Below, piece by piece: positions 17,945 to 27,514 of a DNA stretch of 64,000 bases. The stretch covers positions 124,001 to 188,000 of the forward strand of contig JAJFKU010000016.1 in assembly GCA_021773035.1 (NCBI GenBank), given 5' to 3'. The translations under genes were made by a program, and so were the position numbers. The stretch comes from Woeseiaceae bacterium (GTDB taxonomy: Bacteria > Pseudomonadota > Gammaproteobacteria > Steroidobacterales > Woeseiaceae). Below the pieces are notes generated by a model that had not been told where the DNA came from, did not search any database, and worked only from the letters and a program-made list of their open reading frames with translations. Numbering within the stretch: position 1 is the stretch's first letter; each line of letters begins with the position of its first letter.

Positions 17945-19860
17945 ACTGCCGCAGCCCTGCGTTGATGCGCAGCCAGAAAACTCGAAACTTCGTTGAGCGC
18001 AGACGTGGACGGCATCGGTTTCAGGCAGTCCAGAAACATTTTTCCGTAGCGCTTGCCGGTAATTCTCGGATCGCACAACGCGACGACACCGAAATCCGTG
18101 TGGTCGCGAAGCAGCCTACCTGCACCCTGCTTCAAGGATAATGCGGCCAACGGCAACTGATGTTCCATGAAACCGTTCGCACCCTGGCGTCGCAGGTACT
18201 CGAGGCGTGCCATCATCAGGGGATCGGCCGGCGACGCGAACGGCAGCTTGTCGATCGCCACCACGCTCAGTGCCGGACCGCGCACGTCGACACCTTCCCA
18301 GAAGCTCCCCGTTCCAAGTAATACCGCATTGCCAATCTGGCGAAATCGCCGCAGCAAATCATCGCGTGGCGCATCGCCCTGTACCAGCAGGCTGCGGCCA
18401 CCGAGTACAGCATTATTAAGCTTGAACCATTTCCTGGCATTGTTCAGCGCCCGATGGCTGGTGAACAGACAAAACATGCCGCCGCGCGCGAGATCGAGAA
18501 GTGGCGTCACCGCCTCAAGCATCGCGTCGGTATGGCCCGGGTCCGAGGGTTGCGGCAGGTTTTCCGGTAAATAGATCAGGCCGTTCTCAGCCAGCGAAAA
18601 CGGGCTGGGGAACGTCAGGCCGGCGACACCGGTCAAACCCATACGTGAAGCGAAATGGGAAAAGTCATCGCCGACGGCGAGCGTTGCCGAGGTGAATATC
18701 CAGGATTGAAAATCGTTATCGACGAGAGCTTTCAGCTTCGCAGAAACGTCGAGCGGCGTAAGGTGCAGTCGCAGGCTTCGCGGATGAACTTCAAGCCAGC
18801 GTAACCCATCCCAGGAGTCTTCACTCACCAACAAGGTCAGCCGCTCGGCCATCGCAATGAGCTGCTCGTGGTATTTCTGCAGCTCCAGCGATGCCTCACC
18901 GAGGTCTGAAACAGCGACCTGCAGGTCGTGAATCGCATGCGCCAGCGCATCGAGCGACGCACGTAGTTCAGTCGTAATCTCACCGAGCTCGTGCCGGCCC
19001 TCCTGCCGCGGCGCATCGGCACGCAGGTTTCTAATCGCGGTTTGCAGGGTATCGATGCGCCGAATCAGCTCCGGTTGCGAGTACGGTACTGTCGCGATCC
19101 GCAGTTCGTCGACCAGCCGCTCCAGCTCGCGACTGCCCAGCGACACGCCGAAAAACTGCACAGCGAGGTCCGGCACCTGATGCGCCTCATCCAGAATAAG
19201 CGCCTCGGCGCCGGGTAAGAATTCGACGAAGCCTTCTTCTTTCATTGCCAGGTCGGCAAGCAGCAGGTGATGGTTAACGACAACGAGGTCTGCTTCCTGT
19301 GCCGCCTTACGTGCCTTGGCGACATGACAGACGGAATACTCGGGGCATTTCTGACCAAGGCAATTGTCGGCGGTCGACGTTACCAATGGCCAGACCGGAG
19401 AGTCCTCCGGAACCTCAGTAAGCTCCGCCTTATCGCCGCTGATGGTGCGATAACGCCATTCGCGAACAGCGTTCAGGTCTTCACGCAGAGAGACTGCCGG
19501 ATCAGCCAGCTGTTCGAGGCGCTGCCGGCAAAGATAATTTGCCCGGCCCTTCAGCAGTGCCGTCGTTACCGGCCGGCCCAACGCCTTGCTGACCAGCGGC
19601 AGATCACGGTGGTACAGCTGGTCCTGCAGCGCCTTTGTGCCAGTGCTGATGATGGTCTTGCGGCCACTCATCAGAGCCGGGATCAGGTAGGCGAAGGTCT
19701 TGCCCGTGCCGGTGCCTGCCTCGACGACCAGTTTATCCGAATTGGCGATGGCTTCGGCTACGGCTTCAGCCATCCAACCCTGTCCGGCCCGCGGCTGAAA
19801 ACCGGGTAAAAGGTCCTTGAACGGGCTTCGTTCACCGAAAAATTCTGTCAGGTTTTTCAC
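17941..19860 (-). CDS. yoaA: ATP-dependent DNA helicase, DinG/YoaA type
   Basis: A superfamily 2 iron-sulfur helicase of the XPD/DinG group, acting 5'-3' in DNA repair. The 639-residue protein has Walker A VEAGTGTGKTFAYLIP (about 46-61), the four cysteines of the Fe-S domain (ANYLC, DNCLGQKC, YSVC; about 110-185), the DEAH box 'ALILDEAHQVPDL' (about 220) and C-terminal motifs V/VI ending 'QGAGRLLRDHTDFGVV'. The length and the tsaB neighbour point to YoaA rather than DinG. The start is GTG 19860. I see no LexA box upstream. Confidence 0.93.
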   Translation of the reverse strand: MKNLTEFFGERSPFKDLLPGFQPRAGQGWMAEAVAEAIANSDKLVVEAGTGTGKTFAYLIPALMSGRKTIISTGTKALQDQLYHRDLPLVSKALGRPVTTALLKGRANYLCRQRLEQLADPAVSLREDLNAVREWRYRTISGDKAELTEVPEDSPVWPLVTSTADNCLGQKCPEYSVCHVAKARKAAQEADLVVVNHHLLLADLAMKEEGFVEFLPGAEALILDEAHQVPDLAVQFFGVSLGSRELERLVDELRIATVPYSQPELIRRIDTLQTAIRNLRADAPRQEGRHELGEITTELRASLDALAHAIHDLQVAVSDLGEASLELQKYHEQLIAMAERLTLLVSEDSWDGLRWLEVHPRSLRLHLTPLDVSAKLKALVDNDFQSWIFTSATLAVGDDFSHFASRMGLTGVAGLTFPSPFSLAENGLIYLPENLPQPSDPGHTDAMLEAVTPLLDLARGGMFCLFTSHRALNNARKWFKLNNAVLGGRSLLVQGDAPRDDLLRRFRQIGNAVLLGTGSFWEGVDVRGPALSVVAIDKLPFASPADPLMMARLEYLRRQGANGFMEHQLPLAALSLKQGAGRLLRDHTDFGVVALCDPRITGKRYGKMFLDCLKPMPSTSALNEVSSFLAAHQRRAAAV

Positions 19861-19922
19861 GGCCGCAAGATTACACGGTTCGGGCGTTATTGGCGCGTCG
19901 TAATGACGACGAAATCCAGAAT

Positions 19923-22900
19923 TTAGCGCTGGCCGGCGATCCGCCTGAGTATCTGCTGATCAGCCTTGATAGTGAAACGCAGGAACGGTCCCGATGCCGT
20001 GAAGCGCGCCGCGGCAAAATCCTGATCGTCGAAGCCCTCAAAGTTATACCCGAGTGTCAGCCACATGTTCGAACCGACGTTATAGCCAACGTCAACACCC
20101 GCGCCGTAGTCGATGATCTTGGAGCGGTAGGAATGATAGATGCTGGTATTGACACCGACGTCCCAGCGCTCACCGAAACCGTGGCGCAAATCGACGCCGA
20201 TCAGGTCCGTATACCCGGTAAAACTCTGCTCGTCGAAGTTACTGCGAACGTATTTGAAGGCGTACTGCAACGATAGCTGCGTAGCCGCGCTGATACGCCG
20301 ATTGGCATTGAAATTATTGATCAGACGCCAGCTATCCTGCTCACTGAGCGCTGTCGACATCTCATCGGCAATCAGATCGGTGCGATTCAGGAATGACCAC
20401 TTGCGATCGGCCAGCCGGTACGCCCAGCCGAATCTGAGATTCGCCTGCGTCATTTCCGATCCCAGCGAAGTGTCCGCCTGGAACAGAGTGAATGCTGCCG
20501 ATAAGCCGTGTCCGACTGTCGGTTCGCGGTACCAGCCTAACAGTACCGTGGCACGTTCTTCGCTGTCCGAGTCACGAACTTCCAGTCGGGAATTCGCACT
20601 CCACAGATTAGAGGTATAGGTCGCACCGACATACGCCGCAACGAAGTCCTCGTTGAACGAACCGGAGCCGAGTTCGCGATCCGTGTCAAACGGGCGTGCG
20701 GCAGGACTAAGCAGCGTTTTAGCGTGGTCGACGCCGAGATCGACAATCCATTTCTCGTTGATCTGAAAACCCTGAATCAGACCGAGATTCGCGAATAAAC
20801 GCGGTCCGAACTCCGTAGTCTCATTACTCAGGAAAGAATTGATCTGGGCTCGGCTCCACGGATTTGCTCGGACGCCAACTCTTGTCATCGACGCGTCCAG
20901 ATCCTCTCCAGTCGTATCCTCATATTCTGCGACCAGTTCCAGTCCATCCATGAGCCTGTAGTCTGCGCCAACAACTACGCTGGTCGGGTAATCCGTATTC
21001 TCGGCGCCTTCGTTCAGGGCGAGACTGCCACCGAGTCGCAATCGAAGCTTGTCTGCGAGAAACTTCTGTGCAACTCCAACCTCAAGCAGCTGACTGCTGC
21101 GTTTATCGCCGTCTTCGAATTTATCTTCAGCGACTGCCACGCCAAGGCGGGCCGAGAAATCGTTGTTCTCATAACGGACCAGCGCGCGTGCCAGGTTTCG
21201 AATCGCTTCGGTCTGCAGGTTCTGCTGCCAGCTGGCCTCGCCCTCGACGGCGAATCGCTCCCCGATTTCTGCGCGAGCATCCACGCCGAGACGACGTACA
21301 CCCTTGTCTGCAGCCGACTGGCTGCCGAGTCCGAAACCATCGTCGACTTCTCGCATGTAGGCCCGAACATCAAGATTTTCGCCGTTGTGTTCGATATCGA
21401 TGCTGTGGGCCGAACCTCCCTGCTCCACCCCGCCGATCGTTGCATTCGAGTCGGCGACCTCGACCTTCAACAAGGTCTGTTCGTTGATCTGCCAGCGCAT
21501 GTCGAGACCCGTCAAATCCGCCTCGCTGCCCTGCGTTGCGTCATTAATATGCGTCACCCCGAACTCAAGAGCATCATTCGCGGTCCTGAGCGAGCCACGC
21601 GCACCGGCAACGACGTCCTCGGTACTGTCCGAAACAGATTCATACTCGATAACGATGAAGATCGGATTAAAGTCGAGATCCCGGCTGGGTACCGGCCGCT
21701 TGAAGTACAAAGTGCCGCTCAATGTATCAATGTTGTAATCGAGAAAGCGCGACAGAGCCTGGCTACTGAGAACCGTACCGGTATCGAAGCGGTCACGTAC
21801 TTCAATACGGACGTTCTCGCTGTTCGCAATGATGGGTGAGGCGCTCAGTCGATACAGCCCCGACGTGCCGTCGCCGCGAATCTCGTCACGGTTGTAACTC
21901 TGATCGGTTTCGGCGGCAAAGGCTGTATAGCCTGCATTGCGACCACGATACTCGCTTTTCAGGCCGTTGAAGCTGCGCTGGTAGCGGGCCAGATCGGTAA
22001 CGGATAGGCCGGTGTCGAAATCGCCGAACAAAGCGTAGAACTGATTGCGCTCCAGCTTGACGTAGAGCTTGCGCTGACTCGCAGCCTCGAAACGTTGCTC
22101 CGACGTATCGGCGTACAAGGAATAATAAGCGTTCGGGTCAACGACCGTCTCGAAACGCTCCCGGTTCAGATCACGATCACGGGCGGAGTCGAAGGCGAGG
22201 GTTAACAGAAACTCACCCTTGATCGTACCTTTGGCGAAGAAGGCGGCCCGGCCGTCATCATAGTACTCATCCGTGTGTCCGGCATCGACTGCTGCCGCGA
22301 CGTTGTCTGACAGCGTGTTGTAGCCGGCTGTGCCTTCAGCAAACCCAACCAGAATCCACTCGCGCTGCGCCGGCTTCAACCATGCCCTGATTTTCTGTTC
22401 GCGGTAGTTTTCGAATGGCAGGACGATCGTTACTTCACCGGTCTGAGTCGTCGGCGCCAGCTCGAGGTAGGCGATTCCATCCGCGTCAACCCGATAGGTC
22501 GCACTGCGTTCAGCAACCTCGACCAGGGCATTCTTGCGATCGTTTTCTACGTCCCATGCGGAGCGATACGGCGCATTGACGCGGAACCGCCCGACCATAC
22601 CCGCACGCGACGGTTTGCCGCTGCGGTCAAACAAGCGAACGGCAACGACGGATGGCGTCTTGCCATCGGCGATCAGCGTCGACAAACCTGCTACGAACTC
22701 CCCTCGTATCGGTGTCCCGGTGAAATGGATGGTACGGCGAATGCCCTTCGCCTTGGTGCCGTCAGCGTTCCAGATGACGGCACGAATCTCGTTGCCGCCA
22801 TCGACGAGGTCAACACCAACCCAACGGGTAATCGCAACCGTTCCGGCGGCATTCCTCGCGGAACCGTCTATGTTCAACTTGCTGACCGGATCACCGTTGA

Positions 22901-25805
22901 CGGTGAGCTCAACGCTCTGACCGGGTTCGTGCTGAATCGAGACTTTCGTCGATGCAATCGCCGGCGCGTAGCCTCTCTCTGGCAGCAACATCGCGTAGCC
23001 CTGCGGCAGCGTTTCTATTGCAGGCTCTTTCTGCGACGACGGCATGCCGACGTTGCCGTCTTGCCGCGGTTTTCCTGCGCGCTCTTTTTCCATGCCCGGT
23101 ATCGCGCCGACCGTCGGCGTTTCCCGGATGCCGCTCGATTTCTGTGTGACTTCCAGGAAGGACGGCTTGGTCGGTCGAATTCCGTTTATCACCATTTCGA
23201 CGCGACGGTTCTTTTGTCGACCAGCGGCTGTAGCATTGTCCGCGACCGGGTCGTCCGGCCCGCGACCTGCGACCTGAATCGCGGCCGCTGGAATGTTCAG
23301 CGCATCGGCGACGTAGAACGCTGCTGCCATCGCGCGCGCCTGAGACAGCACATAGTTATCGGCAAAGCGGTGTTGATTGCGTGGACTGATACGCTGGCTA
23401 TCACTATGGCCGACGGCTGACAGTTGAATCTCGCTAACTCCCCGCCAGTCCTCTATCAGGCTGTTCAGTTGCAGCTTGTCCTGATCCGAAAGTGTATCGG
23501 ACAACACATCGAATTTAAGATCGAGCACATAACCTTCATTCTTCAGGACCGCCGGTTCACGCAGCATCTTTGTTTCGACGACCGGCGTTTTACGCTTGGC
23601 CTCCATCGGCGTATCGAACTTCGCCAGCGCTTTCGTTACCAGTTCACCTTCGACCGCGTCACCGATGGTTGCGATAAAACTGACGCTGCTTTCCCAGTTA
23701 CCGGTCTGCGGCTGCAGCGGTATAGACAGCGAAGGACCCAGCAGGTGTGGCTCGGACGTCGGAGCCCCGTTTACCTTGATGCTTCCCTGTGTATAAGACA
23801 CGCCCTCCGGCAAGACCACCATCAAGCCGATGTTGTCAATTTCGACGTTACCAATTCCGTTCAGAGTCAGGTCATAACCAACCTGTTCCGTACTGTCCGT
23901 CCCCGTATTACGCATCTCGATATCGATACGTCCATGTGGTGGCTCTTTGCGGCGCAGGTAAAAATCAGCACGTTGCATACTGCCGCGGGCCAGTTTCACG
24001 AACTGCGAATCGGCGCGGCCGGAAAACCCGGGCGTCAGACTGCAACCAATAACGTCGAAGTAGCCAGGTACTGTGAACGTATCCAGCTGCGCAACGTGTG
24101 TACCCTGATTTACGCCTTCGAAGTGAAAACGACCGCCAGCATCGGTCACCGCATAGCGTCCGTCTTCAAGATAGATCCGAACGTTCTCAACACCCTGGTC
24201 TTCGGCGAACGTGTCCTGGCCGCAATCGCCTTCAAGCACGCGGCCGATGATAGTGCCAGTCGTACGGAACAGATCTTCGGTCAGACGAATCGCGGCACTG
24301 GACTCGTTCGATAACAAACCGCCGGCTGCGAAGGCGGTAGCGGTATTGACAAGTTCATCATTACGTTTGCCGCCGACGATTTCGACGACATATGAAATTC
24401 GGTGTGCAGACCCGGCAGCCAGATCGACAAGCTCGATCTGCAGCGTGCTCATGTCCGCAGCGATGAGCGGGTCAGCAGTGCTGGTTCCGTCGATCATCAT
24501 CGAACCGGTAACGAACCTGACGCCGGATGGCAGCTGATCCGAAATCGACAGATCGGTCGCAATGCCGGTAGCCGAGGTATTTTCCAGTGTCAGCTCGTAG
24601 CGTACAAAGTCGCCCGGCGCCGCCGTGGTCGTCAACGTTCTCTTTTGCAGGAACAGGGCCGAGGACTGCGGATCCAGCGGAATATCAAGCGCGATCGACA
24701 CGTCGCCGCTCTTGCTGAAAGCGGCGCCAAAGGATGCCGGACCCAGGGCCCAGGGGGCTCCGGGTAGAGCCTGTAGGGCGGAAACCGGCGCCGAGGACGG
24801 TGCCGCATACGCCGGTGGCGGCGTTATGAGCAGACGGTAGTCGCCGTCTGGCACTACCGGAAACCGGTATTCACCGGGACCGAAGACATACACCGTTCCC
24901 GAACTATCGGTGGCGGTACCGCCACTGACGATAGACGACGGAAACTGACTAACTCCATCATTGCCGTAGACAACGGCGGGTAAGCCGCTTACAGCGTCGA
25001 CAATTTCAATATTTGTGCCGCTAACCACCGTACCGGTCCGTGATTCGAATACGCGTTGCACGGGATCCAGCACCGCTGATGCCTGCGCGAAATCCGCGCT
25101 ATCTACGGGATCGCTATAGGCAACGCTGATGGTCGAATTCGAAGCACCCTGCAGCAGGCAATCGCCGGGCGTAGCAACGCCGCCTGCCAGCGGCACGAAG
25201 CCTGCGAATACGCCGGTATTGACGCCGGTTTCGGATAACTGAATAGTTTCGCTGTCGCCGCTTAGCGAGTCGCTGAGCGAGACGCTTGCGGTATCGATGA
25301 TTTGATAATCGAGGTTTTGATCGCTGTCTGTCAAACGGATAAAGGCCGCTTCGCCGATGTTATAGCTTGAAGCTGCCGAGATATCCTGCTGCAGCGCCGG
25401 ATCGATGCTGTTGCCGCCAATGAGTGTCGGATCAGCGAGACTCACGAAAGCACCACCCTGGAAACAGGCAGACGGACCAACCGCCTCCTGATAGGTTGCG
25501 CTTCCCGCAGCCACGACACGCGTGAACTCCAGCAGCGAGGTGCTGCGCACTACGGCGGTGACAACGGAAACCTCATTGCTATCGACCGTCGCCGACTGCC
25601 CCGAGAGGTCGAGATACCCGAGTGTTGCCTGATTGCTTATGACCGCGCCTGGCGGGCCGGCAGCTGCCGGCCCGGCCAGCAGAAATGACGCAGCTGCCAA
25701 GGATAAGAATCGCGACAGGACGGCGCCACAGGATCGCCAGACGTAGCTCGGGGGAAGCTGTTGCTCCCCCCGAGGTCCGTCCTTCAATTGACGTCCCGTG
25801 AACAC
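19923..25805 (-). CDS. Giant DUF11/OmpA/beta-barrel outer-membrane protein
   Basis: A 1960-residue cell-envelope protein. Approximate order: signal peptide (to ~49, AGPAAAG), a short module shared with the neighbouring DUF11 proteins (50-95), a 'TDSDQNLD' beta domain (155-230), a first DUF11 repeat (385-500), a CarboxypepD_reg/SdrD-B-like domain with AVTDAGGRFHFEGVNQG (~520-580), a second DUF11 repeat (625-735), an OmpA peptidoglycan-binding domain (753-872; GHSDSQ, LSQARA, NRRVEMVI), Ig-like domains including 'IADGKTPSVVAVRLFD' (to ~1140) and a C-terminal region of ~800 residues rich in amphipathic strands that looks like a large barrel. It would span the peptidoglycan to the surface. The start is uncertain: GTG 25805 (AGGGA upstream) or TTG 25787. 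Its function is not known. Confidence 0.85.
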   Translation of the reverse strand: MFTGRQLKDGPRGEQQLPPSYVWRSCGAVLSRFLSLAAASFLLAGPAAAGPPGAVISNQATLGYLDLSGQSATVDSNEVSVVTAVVRSTSLLEFTRVVAAGSATYQEAVGPSACFQGGAFVSLADPTLIGGNSIDPALQQDISAASSYNIGEAAFIRLTDSDQNLDYQIIDTASVSLSDSLSGDSETIQLSETGVNTGVFAGFVPLAGGVATPGDCLLQGASNSTISVAYSDPVDSADFAQASAVLDPVQRVFESRTGTVVSGTNIEIVDAVSGLPAVVYGNDGVSQFPSSIVSGGTATDSSGTVYVFGPGEYRFPVVPDGDYRLLITPPPAYAAPSSAPVSALQALPGAPWALGPASFGAAFSKSGDVSIALDIPLDPQSSALFLQKRTLTTTAAPGDFVRYELTLENTSATGIATDLSISDQLPSGVRFVTGSMMIDGTSTADPLIAADMSTLQIELVDLAAGSAHRISYVVEIVGGKRNDELVNTATAFAAGGLLSNESSAAIRLTEDLFRTTGTIIGRVLEGDCGQDTFAEDQGVENVRIYLEDGRYAVTDAGGRFHFEGVNQGTHVAQLDTFTVPGYFDVIGCSLTPGFSGRADSQFVKLARGSMQRADFYLRRKEPPHGRIDIEMRNTGTDSTEQVGYDLTLNGIGNVEIDNIGLMVVLPEGVSYTQGSIKVNGAPTSEPHLLGPSLSIPLQPQTGNWESSVSFIATIGDAVEGELVTKALAKFDTPMEAKRKTPVVETKMLREPAVLKNEGYVLDLKFDVLSDTLSDQDKLQLNSLIEDWRGVSEIQLSAVGHSDSQRISPRNQHRFADNYVLSQARAMAAAFYVADALNIPAAAIQVAGRGPDDPVADNATAAGRQKNRRVEMVINGIRPTKPSFLEVTQKSSGIRETPTVGAIPGMEKERAGKPRQDGNVGMPSSQKEPAIETLPQGYAMLLPERGYAPAIASTKVSIQHEPGQSVELTVNGDPVSKLNIDGSARNAAGTVAITRWVGVDLVDGGNEIRAVIWNADGTKAKGIRRTIHFTGTPIRGEFVAGLSTLIADGKTPSVVAVRLFDRSGKPSRAGMVGRFRVNAPYRSAWDVENDRKNALVEVAERSATYRVDADGIAYLELAPTTQTGEVTIVLPFENYREQKIRAWLKPAQREWILVGFAEGTAGYNTLSDNVAAAVDAGHTDEYYDDGRAAFFAKGTIKGEFLLTLAFDSARDRDLNRERFETVVDPNAYYSLYADTSEQRFEAASQRKLYVKLERNQFYALFGDFDTGLSVTDLARYQRSFNGLKSEYRGRNAGYTAFAAETDQSYNRDEIRGDGTSGLYRLSASPIIANSENVRIEVRDRFDTGTVLSSQALSRFLDYNIDTLSGTLYFKRPVPSRDLDFNPIFIVIEYESVSDSTEDVVAGARGSLRTANDALEFGVTHINDATQGSEADLTGLDMRWQINEQTLLKVEVADSNATIGGVEQGGSAHSIDIEHNGENLDVRAYMREVDDGFGLGSQSAADKGVRRLGVDARAEIGERFAVEGEASWQQNLQTEAIRNLARALVRYENNDFSARLGVAVAEDKFEDGDKRSSQLLEVGVAQKFLADKLRLRLGGSLALNEGAENTDYPTSVVVGADYRLMDGLELVAEYEDTTGEDLDASMTRVGVRANPWSRAQINSFLSNETTEFGPRLFANLGLIQGFQINEKWIVDLGVDHAKTLLSPAARPFDTDRELGSGSFNEDFVAAYVGATYTSNLWSANSRLEVRDSDSEERATVLLGWYREPTVGHGLSAAFTLFQADTSLGSEMTQANLRFGWAYRLADRKWSFLNRTDLIADEMSTALSEQDSWRLINNFNANRRISAATQLSLQYAFKYVRSNFDEQSFTGYTDLIGVDLRHGFGERWDVGVNTSIYHSYRSKIIDYGAGVDVGYNVGSNMWLTLGYNFEGFDDQDFAAARFTASGPFLRFTIKADQQILRRIAGQR
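25747..25774 (-). promoter_or_regulatory. Stem-loop at the 5' end of the giant-protein gene
   Basis: CTCGGGGGA and TCCCCCCGAG pair as a 9-base stem with one bulged C around a 9-base loop. No T-run follows on either strand, so it is not a classic terminator. It lies inside the first 20 codons if GTG 25805 is the start, and about 55 bases after the stop of the preceding gene. A role in mRNA processing or translational control is possible. Confidence 0.45.
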
Positions 25806-25827
25806 CGTGATGCGTCCCTACCCTTCG

Positions 25828-26922
25828 TTACGGAGTCGGATCCGGATCAGGAATCGTTACCTGATACTGAATCGTCAGCGTAGTGTTCCCGGCAACCGTA
25901 ATGCCACCGCCAAGATCAGCTGCGCCGATAGTCATATTGGCAGCCACCAGGTCGCAGCCATCGCCATCACCGTTCGTCTCAACGTCGCACCCAAGCGTGG
26001 CAACATCATTGACGACACTGACATCGTTACCGGCGTATGCAGCAACATTCAGATTAAGCGCTACATCGGCGTCGATCGCATCGGCGATCACAACGGCATC
26101 GGCCGCTGTCGCGCTGCTATTGACAACCGTGATCGTGTACTCGACCGTTGCGCCGGGTATCGGCAGGCCGCTACCGAGGTCACCAGCGATAACCGCGTAC
26201 GATTTCGTCACGGCCAGATTGGCTGAAACGACTATCCAGCCATCGACGTCCGACTCAACAGCATCGTTGCCGGCATCGGCGAAGACGTTCTCAACACCGA
26301 GGTCGGTGTTCGGGTCTTCGGCCAATACAGTTGCCGCCGCACTACCTGGCTCACGGGCCGTAGCATCGAGCTGCACACCTGCAACCTGCCCATTCAGCAT
26401 CGCCAGCGCCGCATCACCGAAGACACGTATACGAATACTGTCGTCGGCAGCAAGCTGATCGACAAACTGTGCGCCGCCACGGATCGGATCCGGGTCGGCT
26501 CCAGCAACGGAATCGGCACTGACTGCATAGTCAACCAACGCCATGTTTGCGTCGTCGGTTGAAGCACGAACTGCTCCTCCGACCAGCTCGTTGAGCGTCA
26601 TGGCAAAGTCGAGCGGCGAGTTCGAGTCATTCGTCAACAGGAAGTCGAAGAACGAATCGGTTTCACCCGGCGTGACATCGACCAGTGCCGCACCCTGCGC
26701 CAGCAGAGTGAAATCGACACGACGATCCACGACGAAACTCACAGACGACGTCAGGTCGGTCTGATCGACGCCGTTGACGTCATAGTCGACAGACACTGTA
26801 TTGTCGACGGCGGTTCCTGCCGCGGTGCCAATGGCCATCGCCTGCTGACCGAACAGTAGTACGCCGCTTATGGCGAGCAGCCTGGGTATCAGGCTTATGT
26901 TTTCAAATTTACGTTTCATCAC
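25828..26922 (-). CDS. Secreted DUF11-repeat protein (C)
   Basis: A 364-residue exported protein with signal peptide (MMKRKFENISLIPRLLAISG onward, cleaved near AMA-IG). The mature N-terminus 'GTAAGTAVDNTVSVDYDV' is the same type of module as in the upstream gene at 27515-28528. A DUF11 repeat follows near residue 235 (NLAVTKSYAVIAGDLGSG, PGATVEYTITVVNSS). It is acidic and Ala/Val/Asp-rich, ends in DPDPTP, and has no anchor or LPXTG motif. It lies 22 bases upstream of the giant barrel gene, so the two products probably work together on the surface. The function is unknown. Confidence 0.8.
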   Translation of the reverse strand: MMKRKFENISLIPRLLAISGVLLFGQQAMAIGTAAGTAVDNTVSVDYDVNGVDQTDLTSSVSFVVDRRVDFTLLAQGAALVDVTPGETDSFFDFLLTNDSNSPLDFAMTLNELVGGAVRASTDDANMALVDYAVSADSVAGADPDPIRGGAQFVDQLAADDSIRIRVFGDAALAMLNGQVAGVQLDATAREPGSAAATVLAEDPNTDLGVENVFADAGNDAVESDVDGWIVVSANLAVTKSYAVIAGDLGSGLPIPGATVEYTITVVNSSATAADAVVIADAIDADVALNLNVAAYAGNDVSVVNDVATLGCDVETNGDGDGCDLVAANMTIGAADLGGGITVAGNTTLTIQYQVTIPDPDPTP

Positions 26923-26996
26923 GGTACTCCTTACCTCTTACGATTGCCGATTCATTCCGGCGTTTGCCAAAGCGAAGGTATGCATCTGCATTTCCT

Positions 26997-27467
26997 TCAT
27001 TCCAAAACAGCTGCGAAGCGCGCGGTTGCCTGCGCACCTGCATCCAGATCGTTCTTCATTACCCAGCGGACATGTGTGAAGTCGCGAGCTTCAGCCGCAC
27101 GTGCAACACCATCCTCAGTAACGCTGAGACTGTCGGCCGTTGCGAAAGACTGCCCGCCGTCGACGGAAAACTGCATCTCGGTACCCGGCCCGAACCCGGA
27201 ACCATCGACGTAGACGAGATCGGCGGCAATTGGGTTCGTGATGACCACGTTGTCTGCCGTTTCGTCGCTAACGTTGGTGAAAGTGATCGTGTAGTAGACG
27301 GTTTCGCCGGGAACCACGGTATCGGCAGGAATCAGTCGTTTATCAGACTCGCCGGCGTCGTTGATAAACACCTCTTCCTTCTGCACGACCGTCTGTACAT
27401 CGAGATGCGCCTCGGCCAGCGCGGACATACTCAGCGCCGCCAGAAATAATCCAGTTAGAGTTTTCAT
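26997..27467 (-). CDS. Small secreted DUF11-domain protein (B)
   Basis: A 156-residue exported protein: signal peptide MKTLTGLFLAALSMSALAEA, then a single DUF11 domain (VPGETVYYTITFTNVSDETA, VYVDGSGFGPGTEMQFSVDG). The frame is open up to 27515, but ATG 27467 has GAGG about ten bases upstream and gives a clean signal peptide, so it is chosen. Similar stand-alone DUF11 proteins occur in marine gammaproteobacteria without assigned function. It is the second gene of the four-gene DUF11 operon. Confidence 0.8.
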   Translation of the reverse strand: MKTLTGLFLAALSMSALAEAHLDVQTVVQKEEVFINDAGESDKRLIPADTVVPGETVYYTITFTNVSDETADNVVITNPIAADLVYVDGSGFGPGTEMQFSVDGGQSFATADSLSVTEDGVARAAEARDFTHVRWVMKNDLDAGAQATARFAAVLE

Positions 27468-27514
27468 AGTCGCTCTTGCCTCCAGTTTGAGATTCGCTCT
27501 TGTATTCAATTTCA

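Noticed and set aside
17945-18076. Longer N-terminus for TsaB
   Set aside because: The extra codons overlap the helicase gene and are not like TsaB; ATG 17944 gives the conserved start.
19861-19922. LexA-type SOS box or terminator before the helicase gene
   Set aside because: No CTG-N10-CAG sequence is present. A CGTCGT / ACGACG stem at 19896-19911 has no T-run, so I do not call it a terminator.
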